64,000 nucleotides of DNA, taken from NCBI RefSeq assembly GCF_019112545.1, contig NW_025064893.1, forward strand, positions 124,001 to 188,000, in the 5' to 3' direction. Of the stretch, positions 22,196 to 34,900 are shown in pieces (position 1 is the stretch's first letter; the number at the start of each line of letters is the position of its first letter). A program made the translations under genes and the position numbers. The notes beneath the pieces are model-generated. The model was given only the letters and a program-made list of their open reading frames with translations. It searched no databases and had not been told where the DNA came from. Origin of the DNA: Guyanagaster necrorhizus. Lineage: Eukaryota; Basidiomycota; Agaricomycetes; Agaricales; Physalacriaceae.

Positions 22196-25100
22196 TTACC
22201 TCCTCCTTAAGACCATTGTCCTGATAGCTCAATTTAGGGATAATTCAGTCATGTATGGTGTCATCAGCATTCATTTGGCATTCATTGATCTATTGGTTGG
22301 ACTCTGGACCATAACCTTTCCAGCTGACCAAATAGTTGACTGTTGTTGTTATACCACCACCCTGAGCTTTAATTTTGCATAATTTATAGCTCAGGATCTG
22401 ATCAACTTTGTAGTGTTCTTCATCATTGATGAGGTTGGGGGGAGATGGAGGAGAGTGTTCTTGATTTGAGAATGCTGGTGCAATATATAGCATCAATAGG
22501 GATTCATTGAAGACATTGTGTATCTTCCAGATTGGCAGAAGATGCAATTTGTAGGCTGATGCTCCAATTTTGGCCAGGATTTGAAATGATCTGGTCTGCT
22601 TGTCTGCCAGTTTTCACTTTGGATGTGGTAAATGAAGGTTGGTGGTGTCAAGCCAAACTTTGTCATTGACTGTATATTCATGTGCAGCACAATGGTGTTT
22701 GTTGTACTGTTTTTTCATGGTTTCCATGGCCTTTTTGAGGGCTGCCTTTGTCTTGGTGTGAATCTTCATCATGGTGGTGGCAAAGTCCATTGAAGTGAGT
22801 GTGGAGATGTGATGTCATTTGGTTTGAGTAACATTTGGGTGTCAGCTGTGATTGACAAAGAATGGGGTCTTGCCAGTCGCTGAGTGCACCTGATTATTAT
22901 GTTGAAAGGTGGCAAGAGTGAGCCACTCAATCCAATCATCCTGTTGATAATTGATGAAGAGGTGGAGATATTTCTCTGCCTTCTGATTGGCCTGCTCAGT
23001 TTGGCTATTAGTTTGTGGATGGTACACTGTGAATGTGTTGCACTTGATGTTTAGAAGTTGGTACAGGTTGTTGAGGAATCTGGACATAAATTGTGGTCCT
23101 CTGTCTGAGATGATGACCTGAGGCATTCTGTATTTGATGTAGACTTCATCACATAAAATCTTTGCCCATCCTTTGGAAGTTAACTCTGTTGAGCAAGTGA
23201 TCAGAATGATCAACTTTGAGAATCAATTGACTATAATGATGATAGCATTATAGCTGTTATAATCTGGTAGTCCAGTGATCATGTCCACTGAAATGTGAGT
23301 CCATGGTGATGATGGAACCTCATTTGGGTGGAGTGGCATGGCTCATGGTTGTGTTGAGGATTTTTCTTGCTGGCAGACCTCATATATCTTGATGTACTGA
23401 GTGATGTTATTGCTCATTTTTGGCCACCAGTACTCTCATAACATGAGTTCTTTTGTTTTGGCAATACCAGGATGGCCAGTGGTGGTGTGATCATGGCAGA
23501 TGGTGATAATCTCTCCATGGAGGGCTTGATCTCTTGGTATATAGATTTGTCCATCATACCAAATTAGTCTGTCTTCTCTTATCATTCTATGCTCATGGTT
23601 AAGGGACAGAGCTACTTGCTGATCCCATTTGTGGTTATCATAAGTCACACTTTTGATACATTTGTGGATTTCCTCCTTGGTTGGCATTATCATAGCCTGA
23701 AAGTGTTTGGGTCTTAATAATGTGACTCCTTCATTATCATTGCCTCCTTGGTTGTGATCAGCCCATCAAGAGAGCAGATCAGCCTTCTTGTTTGCTGTGC
23801 CAGATTTGTGGTGTAATGTATATTGGTACTGGCTGAGCTCTGTCATCCATCAGGCTTGTCTTTAGTTTAGTTTCTGTGGTTGCCAGAAATACCATAGATT
23901 CTGGTGGTCCATCCATATTTTGAACACCTCTGTTGCTCTGATCAAGTAATGCCTCCACTCTTCTAAGGCCAGCATGATTGTGAGTAGTTTTTTATCATAG
24001 ATCTCGTAATTTTATTCTGTGATGGTTAGTGTCTTTGAGAGGAAAGCCACTGGTTGCTATTTTCCATCTTGCTCCTGGAACAGAACAGTGCTGATGGCTC
24101 TCTCACTGGAATCAGCTTCTATGTGGAACTTTCCATTCTGTATGAGGATTGCAAGAATGATGTCCTCAGCTAGTCATTTTTTGAGATCCTCAATAGCAGT
24201 CTGTTGGGAGGGTCCTCATATCCAGGAGGCATTGCCAGTCAACTGGGTCATTGGTCAGACCATCTTGCTGTAGTCTCAGATGAACCATCAATAAAAATTC
24301 ATGAATCTGAGGAAGGATTGTAGCTCCTTCTTTTTGACTGGTTCCAGCCATTCCATCACCTCTGCTACTTTGATAGGGTCTATCCTGATGCTGCTCTTAC
24401 TGATGATAACTCTGAGGTTCTTGGTTTCAAGTACCTTGAATTTGCACTTTTCCACTTTGAGGAACAGTTTGTGTTTTCTCATTAAGGTCAGCACTTGTTG
24501 TATCAGCCTCCTATGCTTCTCTTTTGTTTTTGACATGATCAGAATGTTGTTGAGATAGATGGTGACCTTCCTGGTAGAGATGAGATCTTTGAAGATATCA
24601 TTCATCATCCACTGAAACATTGCAGGGGAGTTGGTGAGTCCAAAGAACATTACAGTCAGCTTGAAGAGTCTCTGATTGATTCAGAAAGCCACCTTCCACT
24701 CATCACCTTCTTTGATCCATACATTGTTATATCCCCATTGGACATCAAGCTTAGTATAGTACCAAGCACCCTATAACTTGTCCATTAGTTCTGAGATCAA
24801 AGGGAGAGGGTAATAATTCTTGATCATCATTTCATTAAGTTTGCAATAATCCTGAACTGGATGTAGCTTGCTATTCTTTTTCTTAATGAAGAAGAATGGT
24901 GATGCCATGAGGGACTTGGATGGTCAGATCCTCCTGCTAGATAGATTTTTGTCAAGGAACTTATCAAGTTTCTGTTGTTCATTATATCTGAGCAGGTAGG
25001 TCTTGCAGTCGAGGTTGGCATTAGCATTTGGGATAAGCTCAATAGCATGGTCTCAGGGTTTGGATTCTGGGAGTTTATTAAAACTCTCCTTCTTGAATAG

Positions 25101-26126
25101 GTCTTTGAAGTCCCATGCCCATTCAGGCACTATTTCTTCAAATGTCTTCTCCTCCTTCTCTTCATTAGCCTTGGTGGCTAAGTTATTAGCATAGTGTATT
25201 GTGTGAATATGTATTTCATGCTGGAGATCTATGGTGAAAATAGTTTCTCCATCCTCTATTTTCTTGTTCCATCAGTCTTTGGAATCCTTGTCTGGTAGTT
25301 TGAATAGAATCTTTTGGCATTTACAGCAGACAAAGATTATTTTCTCAGTTTTTCAGTTGATCAGCAGGTTATGTCTGATCAGCCAGTCATGTCCAAGAAA
25401 GACTTCTCTGGCTCCTAAGTCAGTCACAGCCAAATCAATCCTTTCAGAATGATCACCAATTGTGAACCTGAGTTTGATAAACTCAGTAACTGAGCCAGCT
25501 TGGTTCTTTGTCCCATCTGTGTTATAGATGGGAATTGAGGCTGCTGTGGTTCAGGTAGAAAGTTGGTGCTTATTGATGAAAGCTCAGTTGATTGAGCTTC
25601 CTGTGCAGCCACTGTTGATTAGGGCAGTTACTGTATGGATCAATCAAGATGTGAGTGTCTCAACCTGAGCCTTGACCAGCAGGTCTTGTTCTGACATCTT
25701 GGATCAACAAATAAACTTTTGTGGTCCCTGGAGTTTGTTGTGCCATTCTAGAGCTCAACACCATTTGGCTTTCTTCATTCCTTCTACTATCTCATCAATT
25801 ACTTCTTCGACCCATGTTTTATGAACTCAGTTCTGGAGTATGGCTTTTGCTGCTGCTTCTTCCTTGGCATCTTTGATGGCTCTCCAAGTCCATTTGAAAT
25901 CAAATGGCTTGAGCCATGTAGTGGAGCCCTCTGCCTCTTTTTGGCCTTTGGGCACTTGAGACTTTATTTCTGGCAATTCTTTGGTGTGCAAGGTGGGTGA
26001 CTGGGGTATATTTGAATGTGTAGATATGGTAGGCATAGGGTTAACTACAGAAACACTATTAGTCCAACTAGCAGCTATGAATTGCACATCATGAAGTTCT
26101 TTGGCTGATTCAGTGGAATTGCTCAC
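22196..26126 (-). pseudogene. pol: Element B pol
   Basis: Order on the minus strand is protease (about 25690-25200, ALINSGCTGSSIN, catalytic Asp replaced), RT (about 24960-24290), RNase H (to about 23700), integrase (about 23700-22550) and chromodomain (INDEEHYKVDQILSYKL ... VNYLVSWKGYGPESNQ). RT keeps [20 protein letters not shown], but the active site is YLNN instead of YLDD. The integrase keeps VIISDRGPQFMS, while SVDMIT is followed by several losses. The start near 26126 overlaps the Gag stop in the -1 frame. Confidence 0.87.
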
Positions 26127-28385
26127 TGACTGGCCCCATCTTTTCCCTCCTCCACTTTAGTTTCCATGCTGAGATCTTTCTCTTCTTTTTGAAGTTTGGT
26201 GATCTGTGCCCATATCTCTTCATGGATCCTCTTCTTCTTCAGGCAGTCCTTTGCCATATGGCCTTTTTGACCACAGTTAAAGCACTTACTCTCCTTCTTC
26301 ATCTGGTCAATGTCCATGGGCTTTTCTGTCCCTGTGTAAGTCATTCTGATTCCTGTCTTCTGCACACTATAAGCAGAGGCCATCAAGATTCTCAATGATT
26401 TCCTGGCAGTTGTCCTCAATGATTTGGAGTTACTCAGGGTTGACAGTGTCAACTTCTTTGGGTAATCTTGCAGTGTTGATTGCTTTGCTTTCTGTCTTTA
26501 TTGCTCTTTATACATCTCGATGATCCTTTCCTTCCACTTGTCATATCCCACTGGCATTAATACTTTCATGCCAATAGCAGAGATCATCATGATGTACAAG
26601 GAGGAGACATCTCTCTTGAGGGCCTCAACCATTCACCCATCATTTGCTATGTCATCCCAGATTCCAGCAAGCTTTGCAAGATGCTCCAACTCATCAAAGT
26701 AGTCTGTAGCCACCTTGTCACCCATCTTATAGTCCTTGATCTTCTGCTTGTGCACTTCTTGCATAGCTGGATCAATGAATTTGTTATGCAGCATTTGTTT
26801 GAATACTGGCCATGAGAGGTATCAGTAATGCTCCTGAGTCAATGATCAGAAGTTGAGAGAGATAAGAATCTACCAGGTCTTCACCTTCTCTTTCAGATAG
26901 GAGGCAGTGAAGATGATCTTGTTCATGTTGGTACTAAGATATCCAATATAGACTTCGAAATATTATTCACAATCGACCAGAAACTGATCAATGTCATCAG
27001 AGGCTCCCTTGAATGGGCAGGGCTTGCATAACAGGTCTGGTCTGCATTGTAGAATGGCCATATTGTTGGGTAGTATGCCTATCAGATTGGACCACTCAGA
27101 GAAAGAAGGGCAATTTCATTCTTGTGGGGGTCTGAAAAATGAATAGAGAGAGTTATCATCTGTGATGGGACTTTTCTGCAGCACTGCTTCTTTTTGGATG
27201 ATGACTTCATCTCATATGGTGAATCCTAGTCAGACAGCTTCAGGATCATCCTTGACTGGTTCCTTTCCTGTCCCACTTCTGGTTGCCTCATCAGGCAGGG
27301 GCTGAGCCCCTAGGACTTGGCTTCCTCTGCTAGTCCAGGGGTTTTGATATGAACTTGGCAGCTTTGCTGGCTGTAGTCAGGTTCAAGATAGCTGAGTTGC
27401 CATAGATCAGAAGGAAGGGGCAGAGTATGAAAACATACTTTGGATGGATGGAGCCATGTACATGGCTTATTTTGGGGTGACTGGAGGTGACCATGATATT
27501 GGTCAGATCAAGGGTGGCAGCTGGTATTCTGGAGGTCTGCTGACTGGATCCTTAAGATGTTTTTTGTTGTATTGCTGAGCAGCATAGTCAGTTGCCATAT
27601 ACCTCAATATTTCTGTATGTTCATTAGGTTCAGAATGCAAATACAATTGTCCTGTGCATGATGCTAACCAGTTAGTGTCACACTATAAGAAATTTACCTC
27701 TCTTTTATACAGCTCCTGATATTCCTGGGTCCTTACTCTCTGAATCTCTTCCTCTAATGCTTTTTCATCCATGTCTTCTGTGAGACCATAGGTGAGTTTC
27801 CTGCCAGTGCATGATGGCTTGCTACTCTCAGTGTCTTCATCCTCATCAGGCTTATCCACCTCTTCCTTTAGGGGAAAAACGGCAGGCAGATCATAGGAAG
27901 TCTCTCCTTCTCCTAGTGGTTGTGCCATCATTGTTGATCTGCTGCTCTGGCTGGATGTCAGGCCCAGTGGTGGGGCCTGAAAAGTCTGATGCATTGATAT
28001 AGATGATGGCAGGCTGACTCCCAATATCGGAGTCATACTGATTTCCTCCTCATGCTCATGCCACTGCCACTCACTTGTGATAGAGGCAGATGTTCTGTTG
28101 GTATCCATCATCAAGGAGCTGCCTGACCACTCAGCTCTCAAGAAATCCTCAGAGAGCATGAGCAAGGATGTGGGCATTACCAGGTGCTCATAGCCTGTAG
28201 TGTTCAAGGATAGACTCATCATCTCTGAATGTTGTGTCAACACTAGAGGTTCATTGGGAAGGGGGATACTGGGGGGTCAGAGAGTGCCAGGAGGATTCTG
28301 AGACATTGTCCCAAGCAGGAGGAGAGATTCTATCATTCCAGGCTTGGGCTTCATCAGCTGTGAGGATGTTCACATTCCTCCAGTG
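26123..28385 (-). pseudogene. gag: Element B Gag, C-terminal part
   Basis: The zinc knuckle CFNCGQKGHMAKDC (near 26270) follows KPMDIDQMKKESK. Upstream (27683-28243) lies the conserved Gag block SYDLPAVFPLKEEVDKPDED, then EEEIQRVRTQEYQELYKREV. Before it comes ASITSEWQWHEHEEE. The frame runs to 28385, where element C is inserted, and resumes at 36432. The insertion plus duplication is 8046 bp, a multiple of three. Confidence 0.84.
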
Positions 28386-28821
28386 TGTTAGACTCAAGTG
28401 TCATGTGAATGAAACCACATGATAAACAGCAGTCCCTTCACACTTCGAGGGATCAGCCGAGTCCATGAGCTTGGTCTCTTTTGATGTGACTTCAAGGTCA
28501 AAGAACTGACTTGAGGTAGAATGGTAATGATAAACTTTAGCTCGAAGCTGGGGTTCACCCAGCAAGAGTGGTCAGTCTTAAATACTGTACAGATGGTGCT
28601 AATAATATAGTTACTAATTGTGTTCATCTGTGTCCATGGTGCCCATTGTCCTTGAACATCGTTACTGTACATAAAAGGATGCTTGTGTTGTCGAGCAGTC
28701 GTTGTTGGGGTTCACTTTATGGGCAGGCTAGTTGTGCTGACTAAGCCTTTCCATGACCCCATGCCTTTCTGACCAAGCCTGGAATAGGAAAAAAGGAATA
28801 GGAGAAGGAAAATTCATAACA
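28386..28821 (-). repeat. 3' LTR of element C with purine tract
   Basis: 436 bp. On the minus strand it directly follows AAGTGGGGGGTAA (28822-28834), the plus-strand primer tract. Confidence 0.92.
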
Positions 28822-28849
28822 TTACCCCCCACTTAAGACCATCGTCCTG

Positions 28850-31800
28850 ATGGCTTTAATTAAGGGATAATTCGTAGTCTTGTATAGCATCCACTGCCGA
28901 CATTTGTTTCTCATTGACCCACTGGTTGGATTCAGGGCAGTAGCCTTTCCAGCTTATGAGGTAGTCCACCGTAGTTGTCATACCGCCACCACAAGCTTTG
29001 ACTTTTTGCAGTTTGTGGTTCAAGACCTGCTCGATTTCATAATGTTCCTCATCGTTGATCAAATCCAGTGGGGGTGGTGGAGGTCATTCTTGGTTTGGGA
29101 ATGCAGAGGCTACATACAGAGATAGTAGCATTTCATTGAAGACGTCATGAACTCTCCAACCAGTTGGCAGGTGCAATCTGTAGGCGCCTTCCCCAATTTT
29201 TGCTGTAATGGGAAAGGGGCCAGTCTGTTTATCAGCGAGTTTTTGTTTTGGTCATGGAAGGTGGAGGTTTGTCACATCCAGCCAGACCTTATCGCTGATT
29301 TGGTATGCGTGTGCTGGGCACCAATGCTTGTCGTATTGCCTTTTCATGGCTGCTGCAGCCTTTTCGAGGGCCGTCTTTGTTTCGGCATGGATTTTTGCCA
29401 TGTCGGTGACGAAGTCAGAGGAGGTGGGGGTTGTCGTTTTGTGATGCACGGTGTGGGCGACATTTGGGTGTTGCCTGTGATTGACAAAGAATGGGGTCCA
29501 CCCCATCATGGAATGTATGTGGTTATTGTGTTGGAATGCTGCCAACGCTAGCCATTCTACCCAATCGTCTTGTCGGTAGTTAATGAATAATTGGAGGTAT
29601 TTCTCAACCTCCTGATTGGCTCATTCGGTTTGCCTGTCAGTTTGCAGGTGGTATGCTGTGGATGTATTTCGTCTAATGTTGAGCAGTTTATATAGGTCAT
29701 CGAGGAATTTAGAGACAAATTGTGGTCCATGGTTGGAGATGACTACTTGGAGCATCCTGTATTTCGCATAGACCTCATCCCATAGAATTTTGGCCCAGCC
29801 TTCCAAAGTTAATTCTGTAGAGCATGTGACCAGAATGATGGTTTTGGAGAATCGATCAATGATGATGAGAATTGCATCATAGCCATTGCAGTTGGGAAGG
29901 CCGGTGATCATATCAACAGAGATATGGGTCCATGGGGATGAGGGTATTTCGTTTGGGTGTAGAGGGGCTGCTTGTGACTGTGTCAATGCTTTTTCCCTTT
30001 GGCAGGTCTCGCATGCTTTGATGTACATGGTGATGTCATTCCCTATTTTGGGCCACCAATAATTTCATAAGATGAGTTTCTTTGTTTTGGTGATACCTGG
30101 GTGTCCCACAGTGATGTGGTCATGGCCTGTGGCTATTATTTCTCCGTGTAAGCTGTGATCCCATGGAATGTAGATTCGTCTATCGTAGTAGATCAAGCCA
30201 TCTTTCCTTGTCAACCCTCGTTCATGATTTAATGATGGGGCCATCCTTTGATCCCATTTATGGGCGTCACGGGTTATGCTTTTGATCCGCTCATGAATCT
30301 CTTCCTCCATCGGCATGATCAGTGCTCAGAAATGTTCAGGTCGTAGGATGGTGACTCCCATGTTGTCATCTCTCCCCTGATCGTGGTCGGCTTGTCATGA
30401 TAGAAGGTCTGCTTTCTTGTTTGCTACCCCAGCCTTATGATAGAGGGTGTATTGGTATTGGGCAAGCTCTGTGACCTATCAGGCCTGCCGTTGATTTAGT
30501 TTTTGTGGTTGGTGGAAATATCAGAGGTTCTGGTGATCCATCCAGATCTCAAAGGTCTCAGAAGCTCTGATCAGATAGTGCTGCCATTCCTCCAGGGTGA
30601 GCATTATCGCCAACAACTCCTTGTTGTAGATCTCGTAGTTCCTTTCCGTTATGGTTAGTGCTTTGGAGAGGAATGCAACCAGGCACCACTTTCCATCCTG
30701 CTCTTGTGACAGTACTGCCCCAATTGCTCCTTCACTAGAGTTGGCTTCTACACAGAATCTCTCTTCTTGGGATGGTATGGTGAGAATGACGTCCTCTGCC
30801 AGTTGTTGCTTTAGGTCGTCAAATGTGAGTTGTTGGGGCTGACCCCACCCCCAGGGAGCATTACCAGTGAGTTGGGTCATGAGATGGACAATCTTGCTGT
30901 AGTCTCGGACAAATCGCCAATAGAAGTTTGTGAAACCAAGGAAGGATTGTAATTCCTTCTTCTTTGTTGGTGTCGGCCATTCTACTACCCCTGCCACCTT
31001 GATTGGGTCCATCTGGATGTTTCCCTCGCTGATGATTACTCTGAGGTATTCCATTTCCAGTACTTCAAACTTGCATTTCTCTGCTTTGAGAAACAATTTG
31101 TGTTTTCTCATCAGGGCGAGTACTTGTCATACCAGGTCGTGGTGTTCTTCTGGCATTTGAGACATGATGAGGATATCATCCAGATAAATGGTAACCTTCC
31201 CGGTGGAGATGAGATCCTTGAATATGTTGTTCATCATCCACTGAAAGGTGGTGGGGGAATTCGTCAGGCCAAAGAACATTACAGTGGGTTTGAATAGCCC
31301 TCGGTTGGTTCTGAAGGCCACCTTCCACTCATCCCCTTCCTTGATTCGAACATTGTTATATCCCCATCGAATGTCAAGCTTGGTGTAGTATTTGGCCCCC
31401 CAGAGCTTGTCCATGAGTTCAGAGATTAAGGGCAATGGGTATCTGTTCTTGATTGTCATCTCATTCAATTTCCGATAATCTTGAACCAGTCAGAGTTTGC
31501 CATCCTTCTTCTTTACAAAGAAGAATGGTGATGCCATTGGGGATTTAGATGGTCGGATATGTCCACTAGACAGATTCTCATCGAGGAACTTGTCAAGTTC
31601 CTGCTGCTCCTGGACACCGAGGGGATAGGTTTTACAGTCCAGGTTAGCACTGGCATTTGGGGTCAGTTCGATGGTGTGATCCCAAGGCTTAGGGTCTGGA
31701 AGTTCATCAAAACTCTCCTTTTCGAAGAGGTCTCGATAATCCCAAGCCCATTCCAGTACCATTTTCTCAAATGTTTTTTCCACCTTTCCTTCATTGGCCT

Positions 31801-32746
31801 TGGCCGCCAAGTCATTGGCATAGTGTACCGCTCAGATGTGAATTTCTCTTTGCAGGTTGATGGCCAGGATGGTTTTGCCATCCTCCATCTCCTCATCCCA
31901 CCTGTCCTCCAGGTCTCCATTGGGTAATTCGAACAGGATTTTTCAACATCGACAGCAGGCAAAGGTGATTCATCTGGTTTTCCAATTGATAAGCGGATTA
32001 TGCCGGATAAGCCAATCATGTCCCAGGAAGAGTTCCTTGGTTCCTAGGTCAGTTACGGCCAGATCGATTCATTCAGAATGATCTCCGATGGTAAGGCAGA
32101 GTTCAACAAACTCTGTAATCGAGCCAGCCTGATTTTTTGTCCCATCAGCATTATAGACGGAGATCAGGGCTGCAGTAGATCAGGTGGGGAGTTGGTTCTG
32201 TTGGACGAAAGCTTGATTTATCAAGCTACCAGTGCATCCACTATCAATCAGGGTGGTTACCGAATGTAGTGACTGGTTGGTCAAGATCTCGATTTGGGCT
32301 TTCATCATTAGGTCTCTCCTGGGTGTCTTGGCATGCCTGATGAATTTGCAGGGCCCTCTTAGTTCATTGAGCCATTCAAGGGCCCTGCTTCAATCAGTGC
32401 CCTTCAACTTCTCCATGGTTTCAGCTGTGGCCTCTGCTTCCCTAGTTTGATGTACCCATCCCTGTAGTGCAGCTTTCGCTGCCTGTCCATCATTTGCTTC
32501 TTTGATGGCCCTTCAGGTCCACTCTGTTTCAAAGGGTTTAAGCCATTTCGAAGGGCCCGCTGCCCCTGTTCGGCCCATAGGCAATTGAGTTTTTTCTTGT
32601 GACTCACTCAGATGTGCATCAACTTTTGGTATATTCAAATGCGTGTGTAATAGCATAGGCATAACTACAGAAGTACTGTAAGTCTGTTCAACGGCTGGAA
32701 CAGGCACACCATGAAGTCCTTTGGCCAACTCAGTGGAGTCGCTCAC
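28850..32746 (-). pseudogene. pol: Element C pol: single frame broken only by nonsense codons
   Basis: All segments from 32746 to 28856 are in one frame (about 1300 codons). The linker with HLNIPK precedes the protease TLIDSGCTGSLINQAF (near 32240) and FLGHDWLIRHNPLINWK. RT shows [32 protein letters not shown] and an intact YLDD (31175-31186). RNase H shows CVEANSSEGAIGAVLSQ. The integrase has the HHCC region, HISVDMITGLPNC, then VVISNHGPQF with Asn for the second catalytic Asp (near 29733), and QTDRQTE followed by TGA. The chromodomain reads NDEEHYEIEQVLNHKL ... DYLISWKGYCPESNQW. Stops are mainly TGA at Arg positions. Start is -1 relative to Gag, overlapping its stop (CAGTGAGC). Confidence 0.92.
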
Positions 32747-34900
32747 TGGTTGGCCCTGTCTTTTACCTCCTCGATCTTTGTTTCTTTTCCAAGCTCTTTA
32801 TCTTCCTTCTGCAGTTCGGCTATTTGGGCCTGTATGTCTTCATAGGTTCTCTTCTTCTTCGGGCAGTCCTTGGCCATGTGTCCCTTCTGTCCACAATTAA
32901 AGCACTTGCCTTCCTTCTTCATGCAGTCTATGTCCATCGGCTTTCCAGTTCCGGTATAAGTCATCCTGGTTCCAGTCTTCTGACTCCCATAGGTCAGTGA
33001 TTGAGGGGATCCCGATGATTTCCTGGCAGTTTGCCCTGACTTGTTTGGGGTTGGCGGGGCTGGTTTCTTGGGATATTCTTGCAATGTTGATGCTTCTGCT
33101 TTCTGCCTTTGTCGCTCCTTGTACATCTCGATGATCCTTTCTTTCCATTCATCATACCTGACAGGCATCAGCATTTTGACACCTATGGCTGAGATCATTG
33201 TGAGGTATGAGGAGGGGACTCCTTGTTTGAGCACTTCTACCATTCTTCCATCATTTGAGGTGTCTTCCTGTATTCTGGCCAGCTTGGTGAGCCTTTCCAG
33301 CTCGTCGAAATAGTCTGTCGCCGCTTTATCCCCCATCTTATACTCCTTGATCTTCTGTTTGTGCATTTCCTGTACTGCTGGATCAATGAATTTGTCATTC
33401 AGCATGCGTTTGAAGACTGGCCATGAGGGGTATTAGTAGTGTTCCCTTGTGGTGGATCGGAAGTTGGGGGAGATGAGGATCCACCACGTCTTGGCCTTGT
33501 CTTCTAGGTAGGAGGTGGTGAAGGCGACTTTATTCATGTTGGTCCCTATGTACCTGACGTAGACTTCGAAGTATTACTCGCAATCTACCAGGAATCGATC
33601 AATGTCATCGGAGGCCCCTTTGAAAGGTTGGGGCTTCTGGAGAAGGTCTGGGTGGCATTGGAGGATATTGGCATTATGTGATAACGTGCCCATCGGGTTG
33701 GGCCATCCGTCAAATGGGGGTTGGTTCCATTCCACCGGTGGTCCAGGGAATGAGTGCAGGAAATGTCATCAGTGACTGAGCTTCCCTTGGGTTCTTCAGC
33801 TCATACAATCACCCTGTCCCATACTGTGAATCTGAGCCTCATGGCCTCAGAGTCATCTCACATTGGCTCCTTCCCTTTTCCACTTGGCTCAGCTTGGTCC
33901 AAAGGAGGTTGCCCTCCGAGAAGTCAGCTTCTCTTGCCGGTCCAGGGGTTTGGGGGTGTGTTCAGCCTTACTCAGGATTGGTTCAGCCAAGTTGCCGTAG
34001 TTTGTGCAGAGAAGTCAGAGGTTGTTAAAATACTTCGAGCTGAGGGGGCAGTGTATACTGCCCACCTCGGCAGAATGGGTGGAGTCCATGGCATTGGTGC
34101 TGGTAACTTCAGCTTCTGCTCAGCTTGATATGGGGGCATCGGCACAAGCAGGTCTTCTGGGTGCCACCAGCCATACTCTTGCCAGGCATACCTTGTCATG
34201 GCATACTGTAAAATCTTTCTTTTTTCAGTATCTCCTGCATACCGATATTCCAGTCCTAAAGATGTCGCTTGCCAGCATGCATCTTGCCATAGAAAGTTCC
34301 TCCTCTGCTCATATAATCCCTGGTACTCTGTGTTTCTCACTCTCTCCACTTCTTCTTTCAAGACTTCTTCATCAGTTTCTTCTCCCACCTTCTCAAAACA
34401 TCATAGGTATGAATATGGTCCCTCACTGTCCTCCTCATCCTCCTTGTCGCCCTCATCTCCACTGTCCTCTCCCTTGAGGAGGAAACTGATGGGCAGGTCA
34501 TAGATGGGTGACACGACTGGTCGAAGGGTCGCTGGGGACCTCTGGACTGTTTTGGGTACTGGGCCTGGCGAGATTAGTGTCGTCTCGGGGACTTGTTCGA
34601 CGGACAGATGGGTTCCAGAGTCAGCTGTAGCATGTGCCTCCACATGCTCTCATCTCCTCCAGTTCTCAGCTATAGAGGCTGAAGTGATGTTAGAACTTGG
34701 GGTTGAGGAATTGTTGAGCAACTCTGCTGCCCAAGAATCACTGGAGAGCCCTGTCGAAGACATGGGCATTGTCTGGTACTCAGAGCCCATAGGCTCCGAG
34801 GACGGAGTTGGCATCCGAGGAAATGGTGTCAGTTCGAGCGGGATATTTGGGAGTGGGGGGTTGAGGGTCCCTGTCCGAGTCAGGCTCCCTGAAGAGGGAG
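32743..34900 (-). pseudogene. gag: Element C Gag
   Basis: The acidic block IYDLPISFLLKGEDSGDEGD (near 34450) is followed by EEVERVRNTEYQGLYEQRR and FLWQDACWQATSLGLEYRYA. The core reads DDIDRFLVDCEQYFEVYV ... DKAKTWW (about 33600-33480). After it come MLNDKFIDPAVQEMHKQKIK and the zinc knuckle CFNCGQKGHMAKDC (near 32900). Gag ends DRANQ at 32743. One extra frame change near 33.9 kb is specific to this copy. The upstream membrane ORF lies in a different frame. Confidence 0.86.

Noticed and set aside
33754..34128. Possible envelope gene because of the membrane segment in the element
   Set aside because: The membrane ORF is at the 5' end before Gag, not after pol, and has no signal-peptide plus furin-like arrangement, so an env call is not supported.
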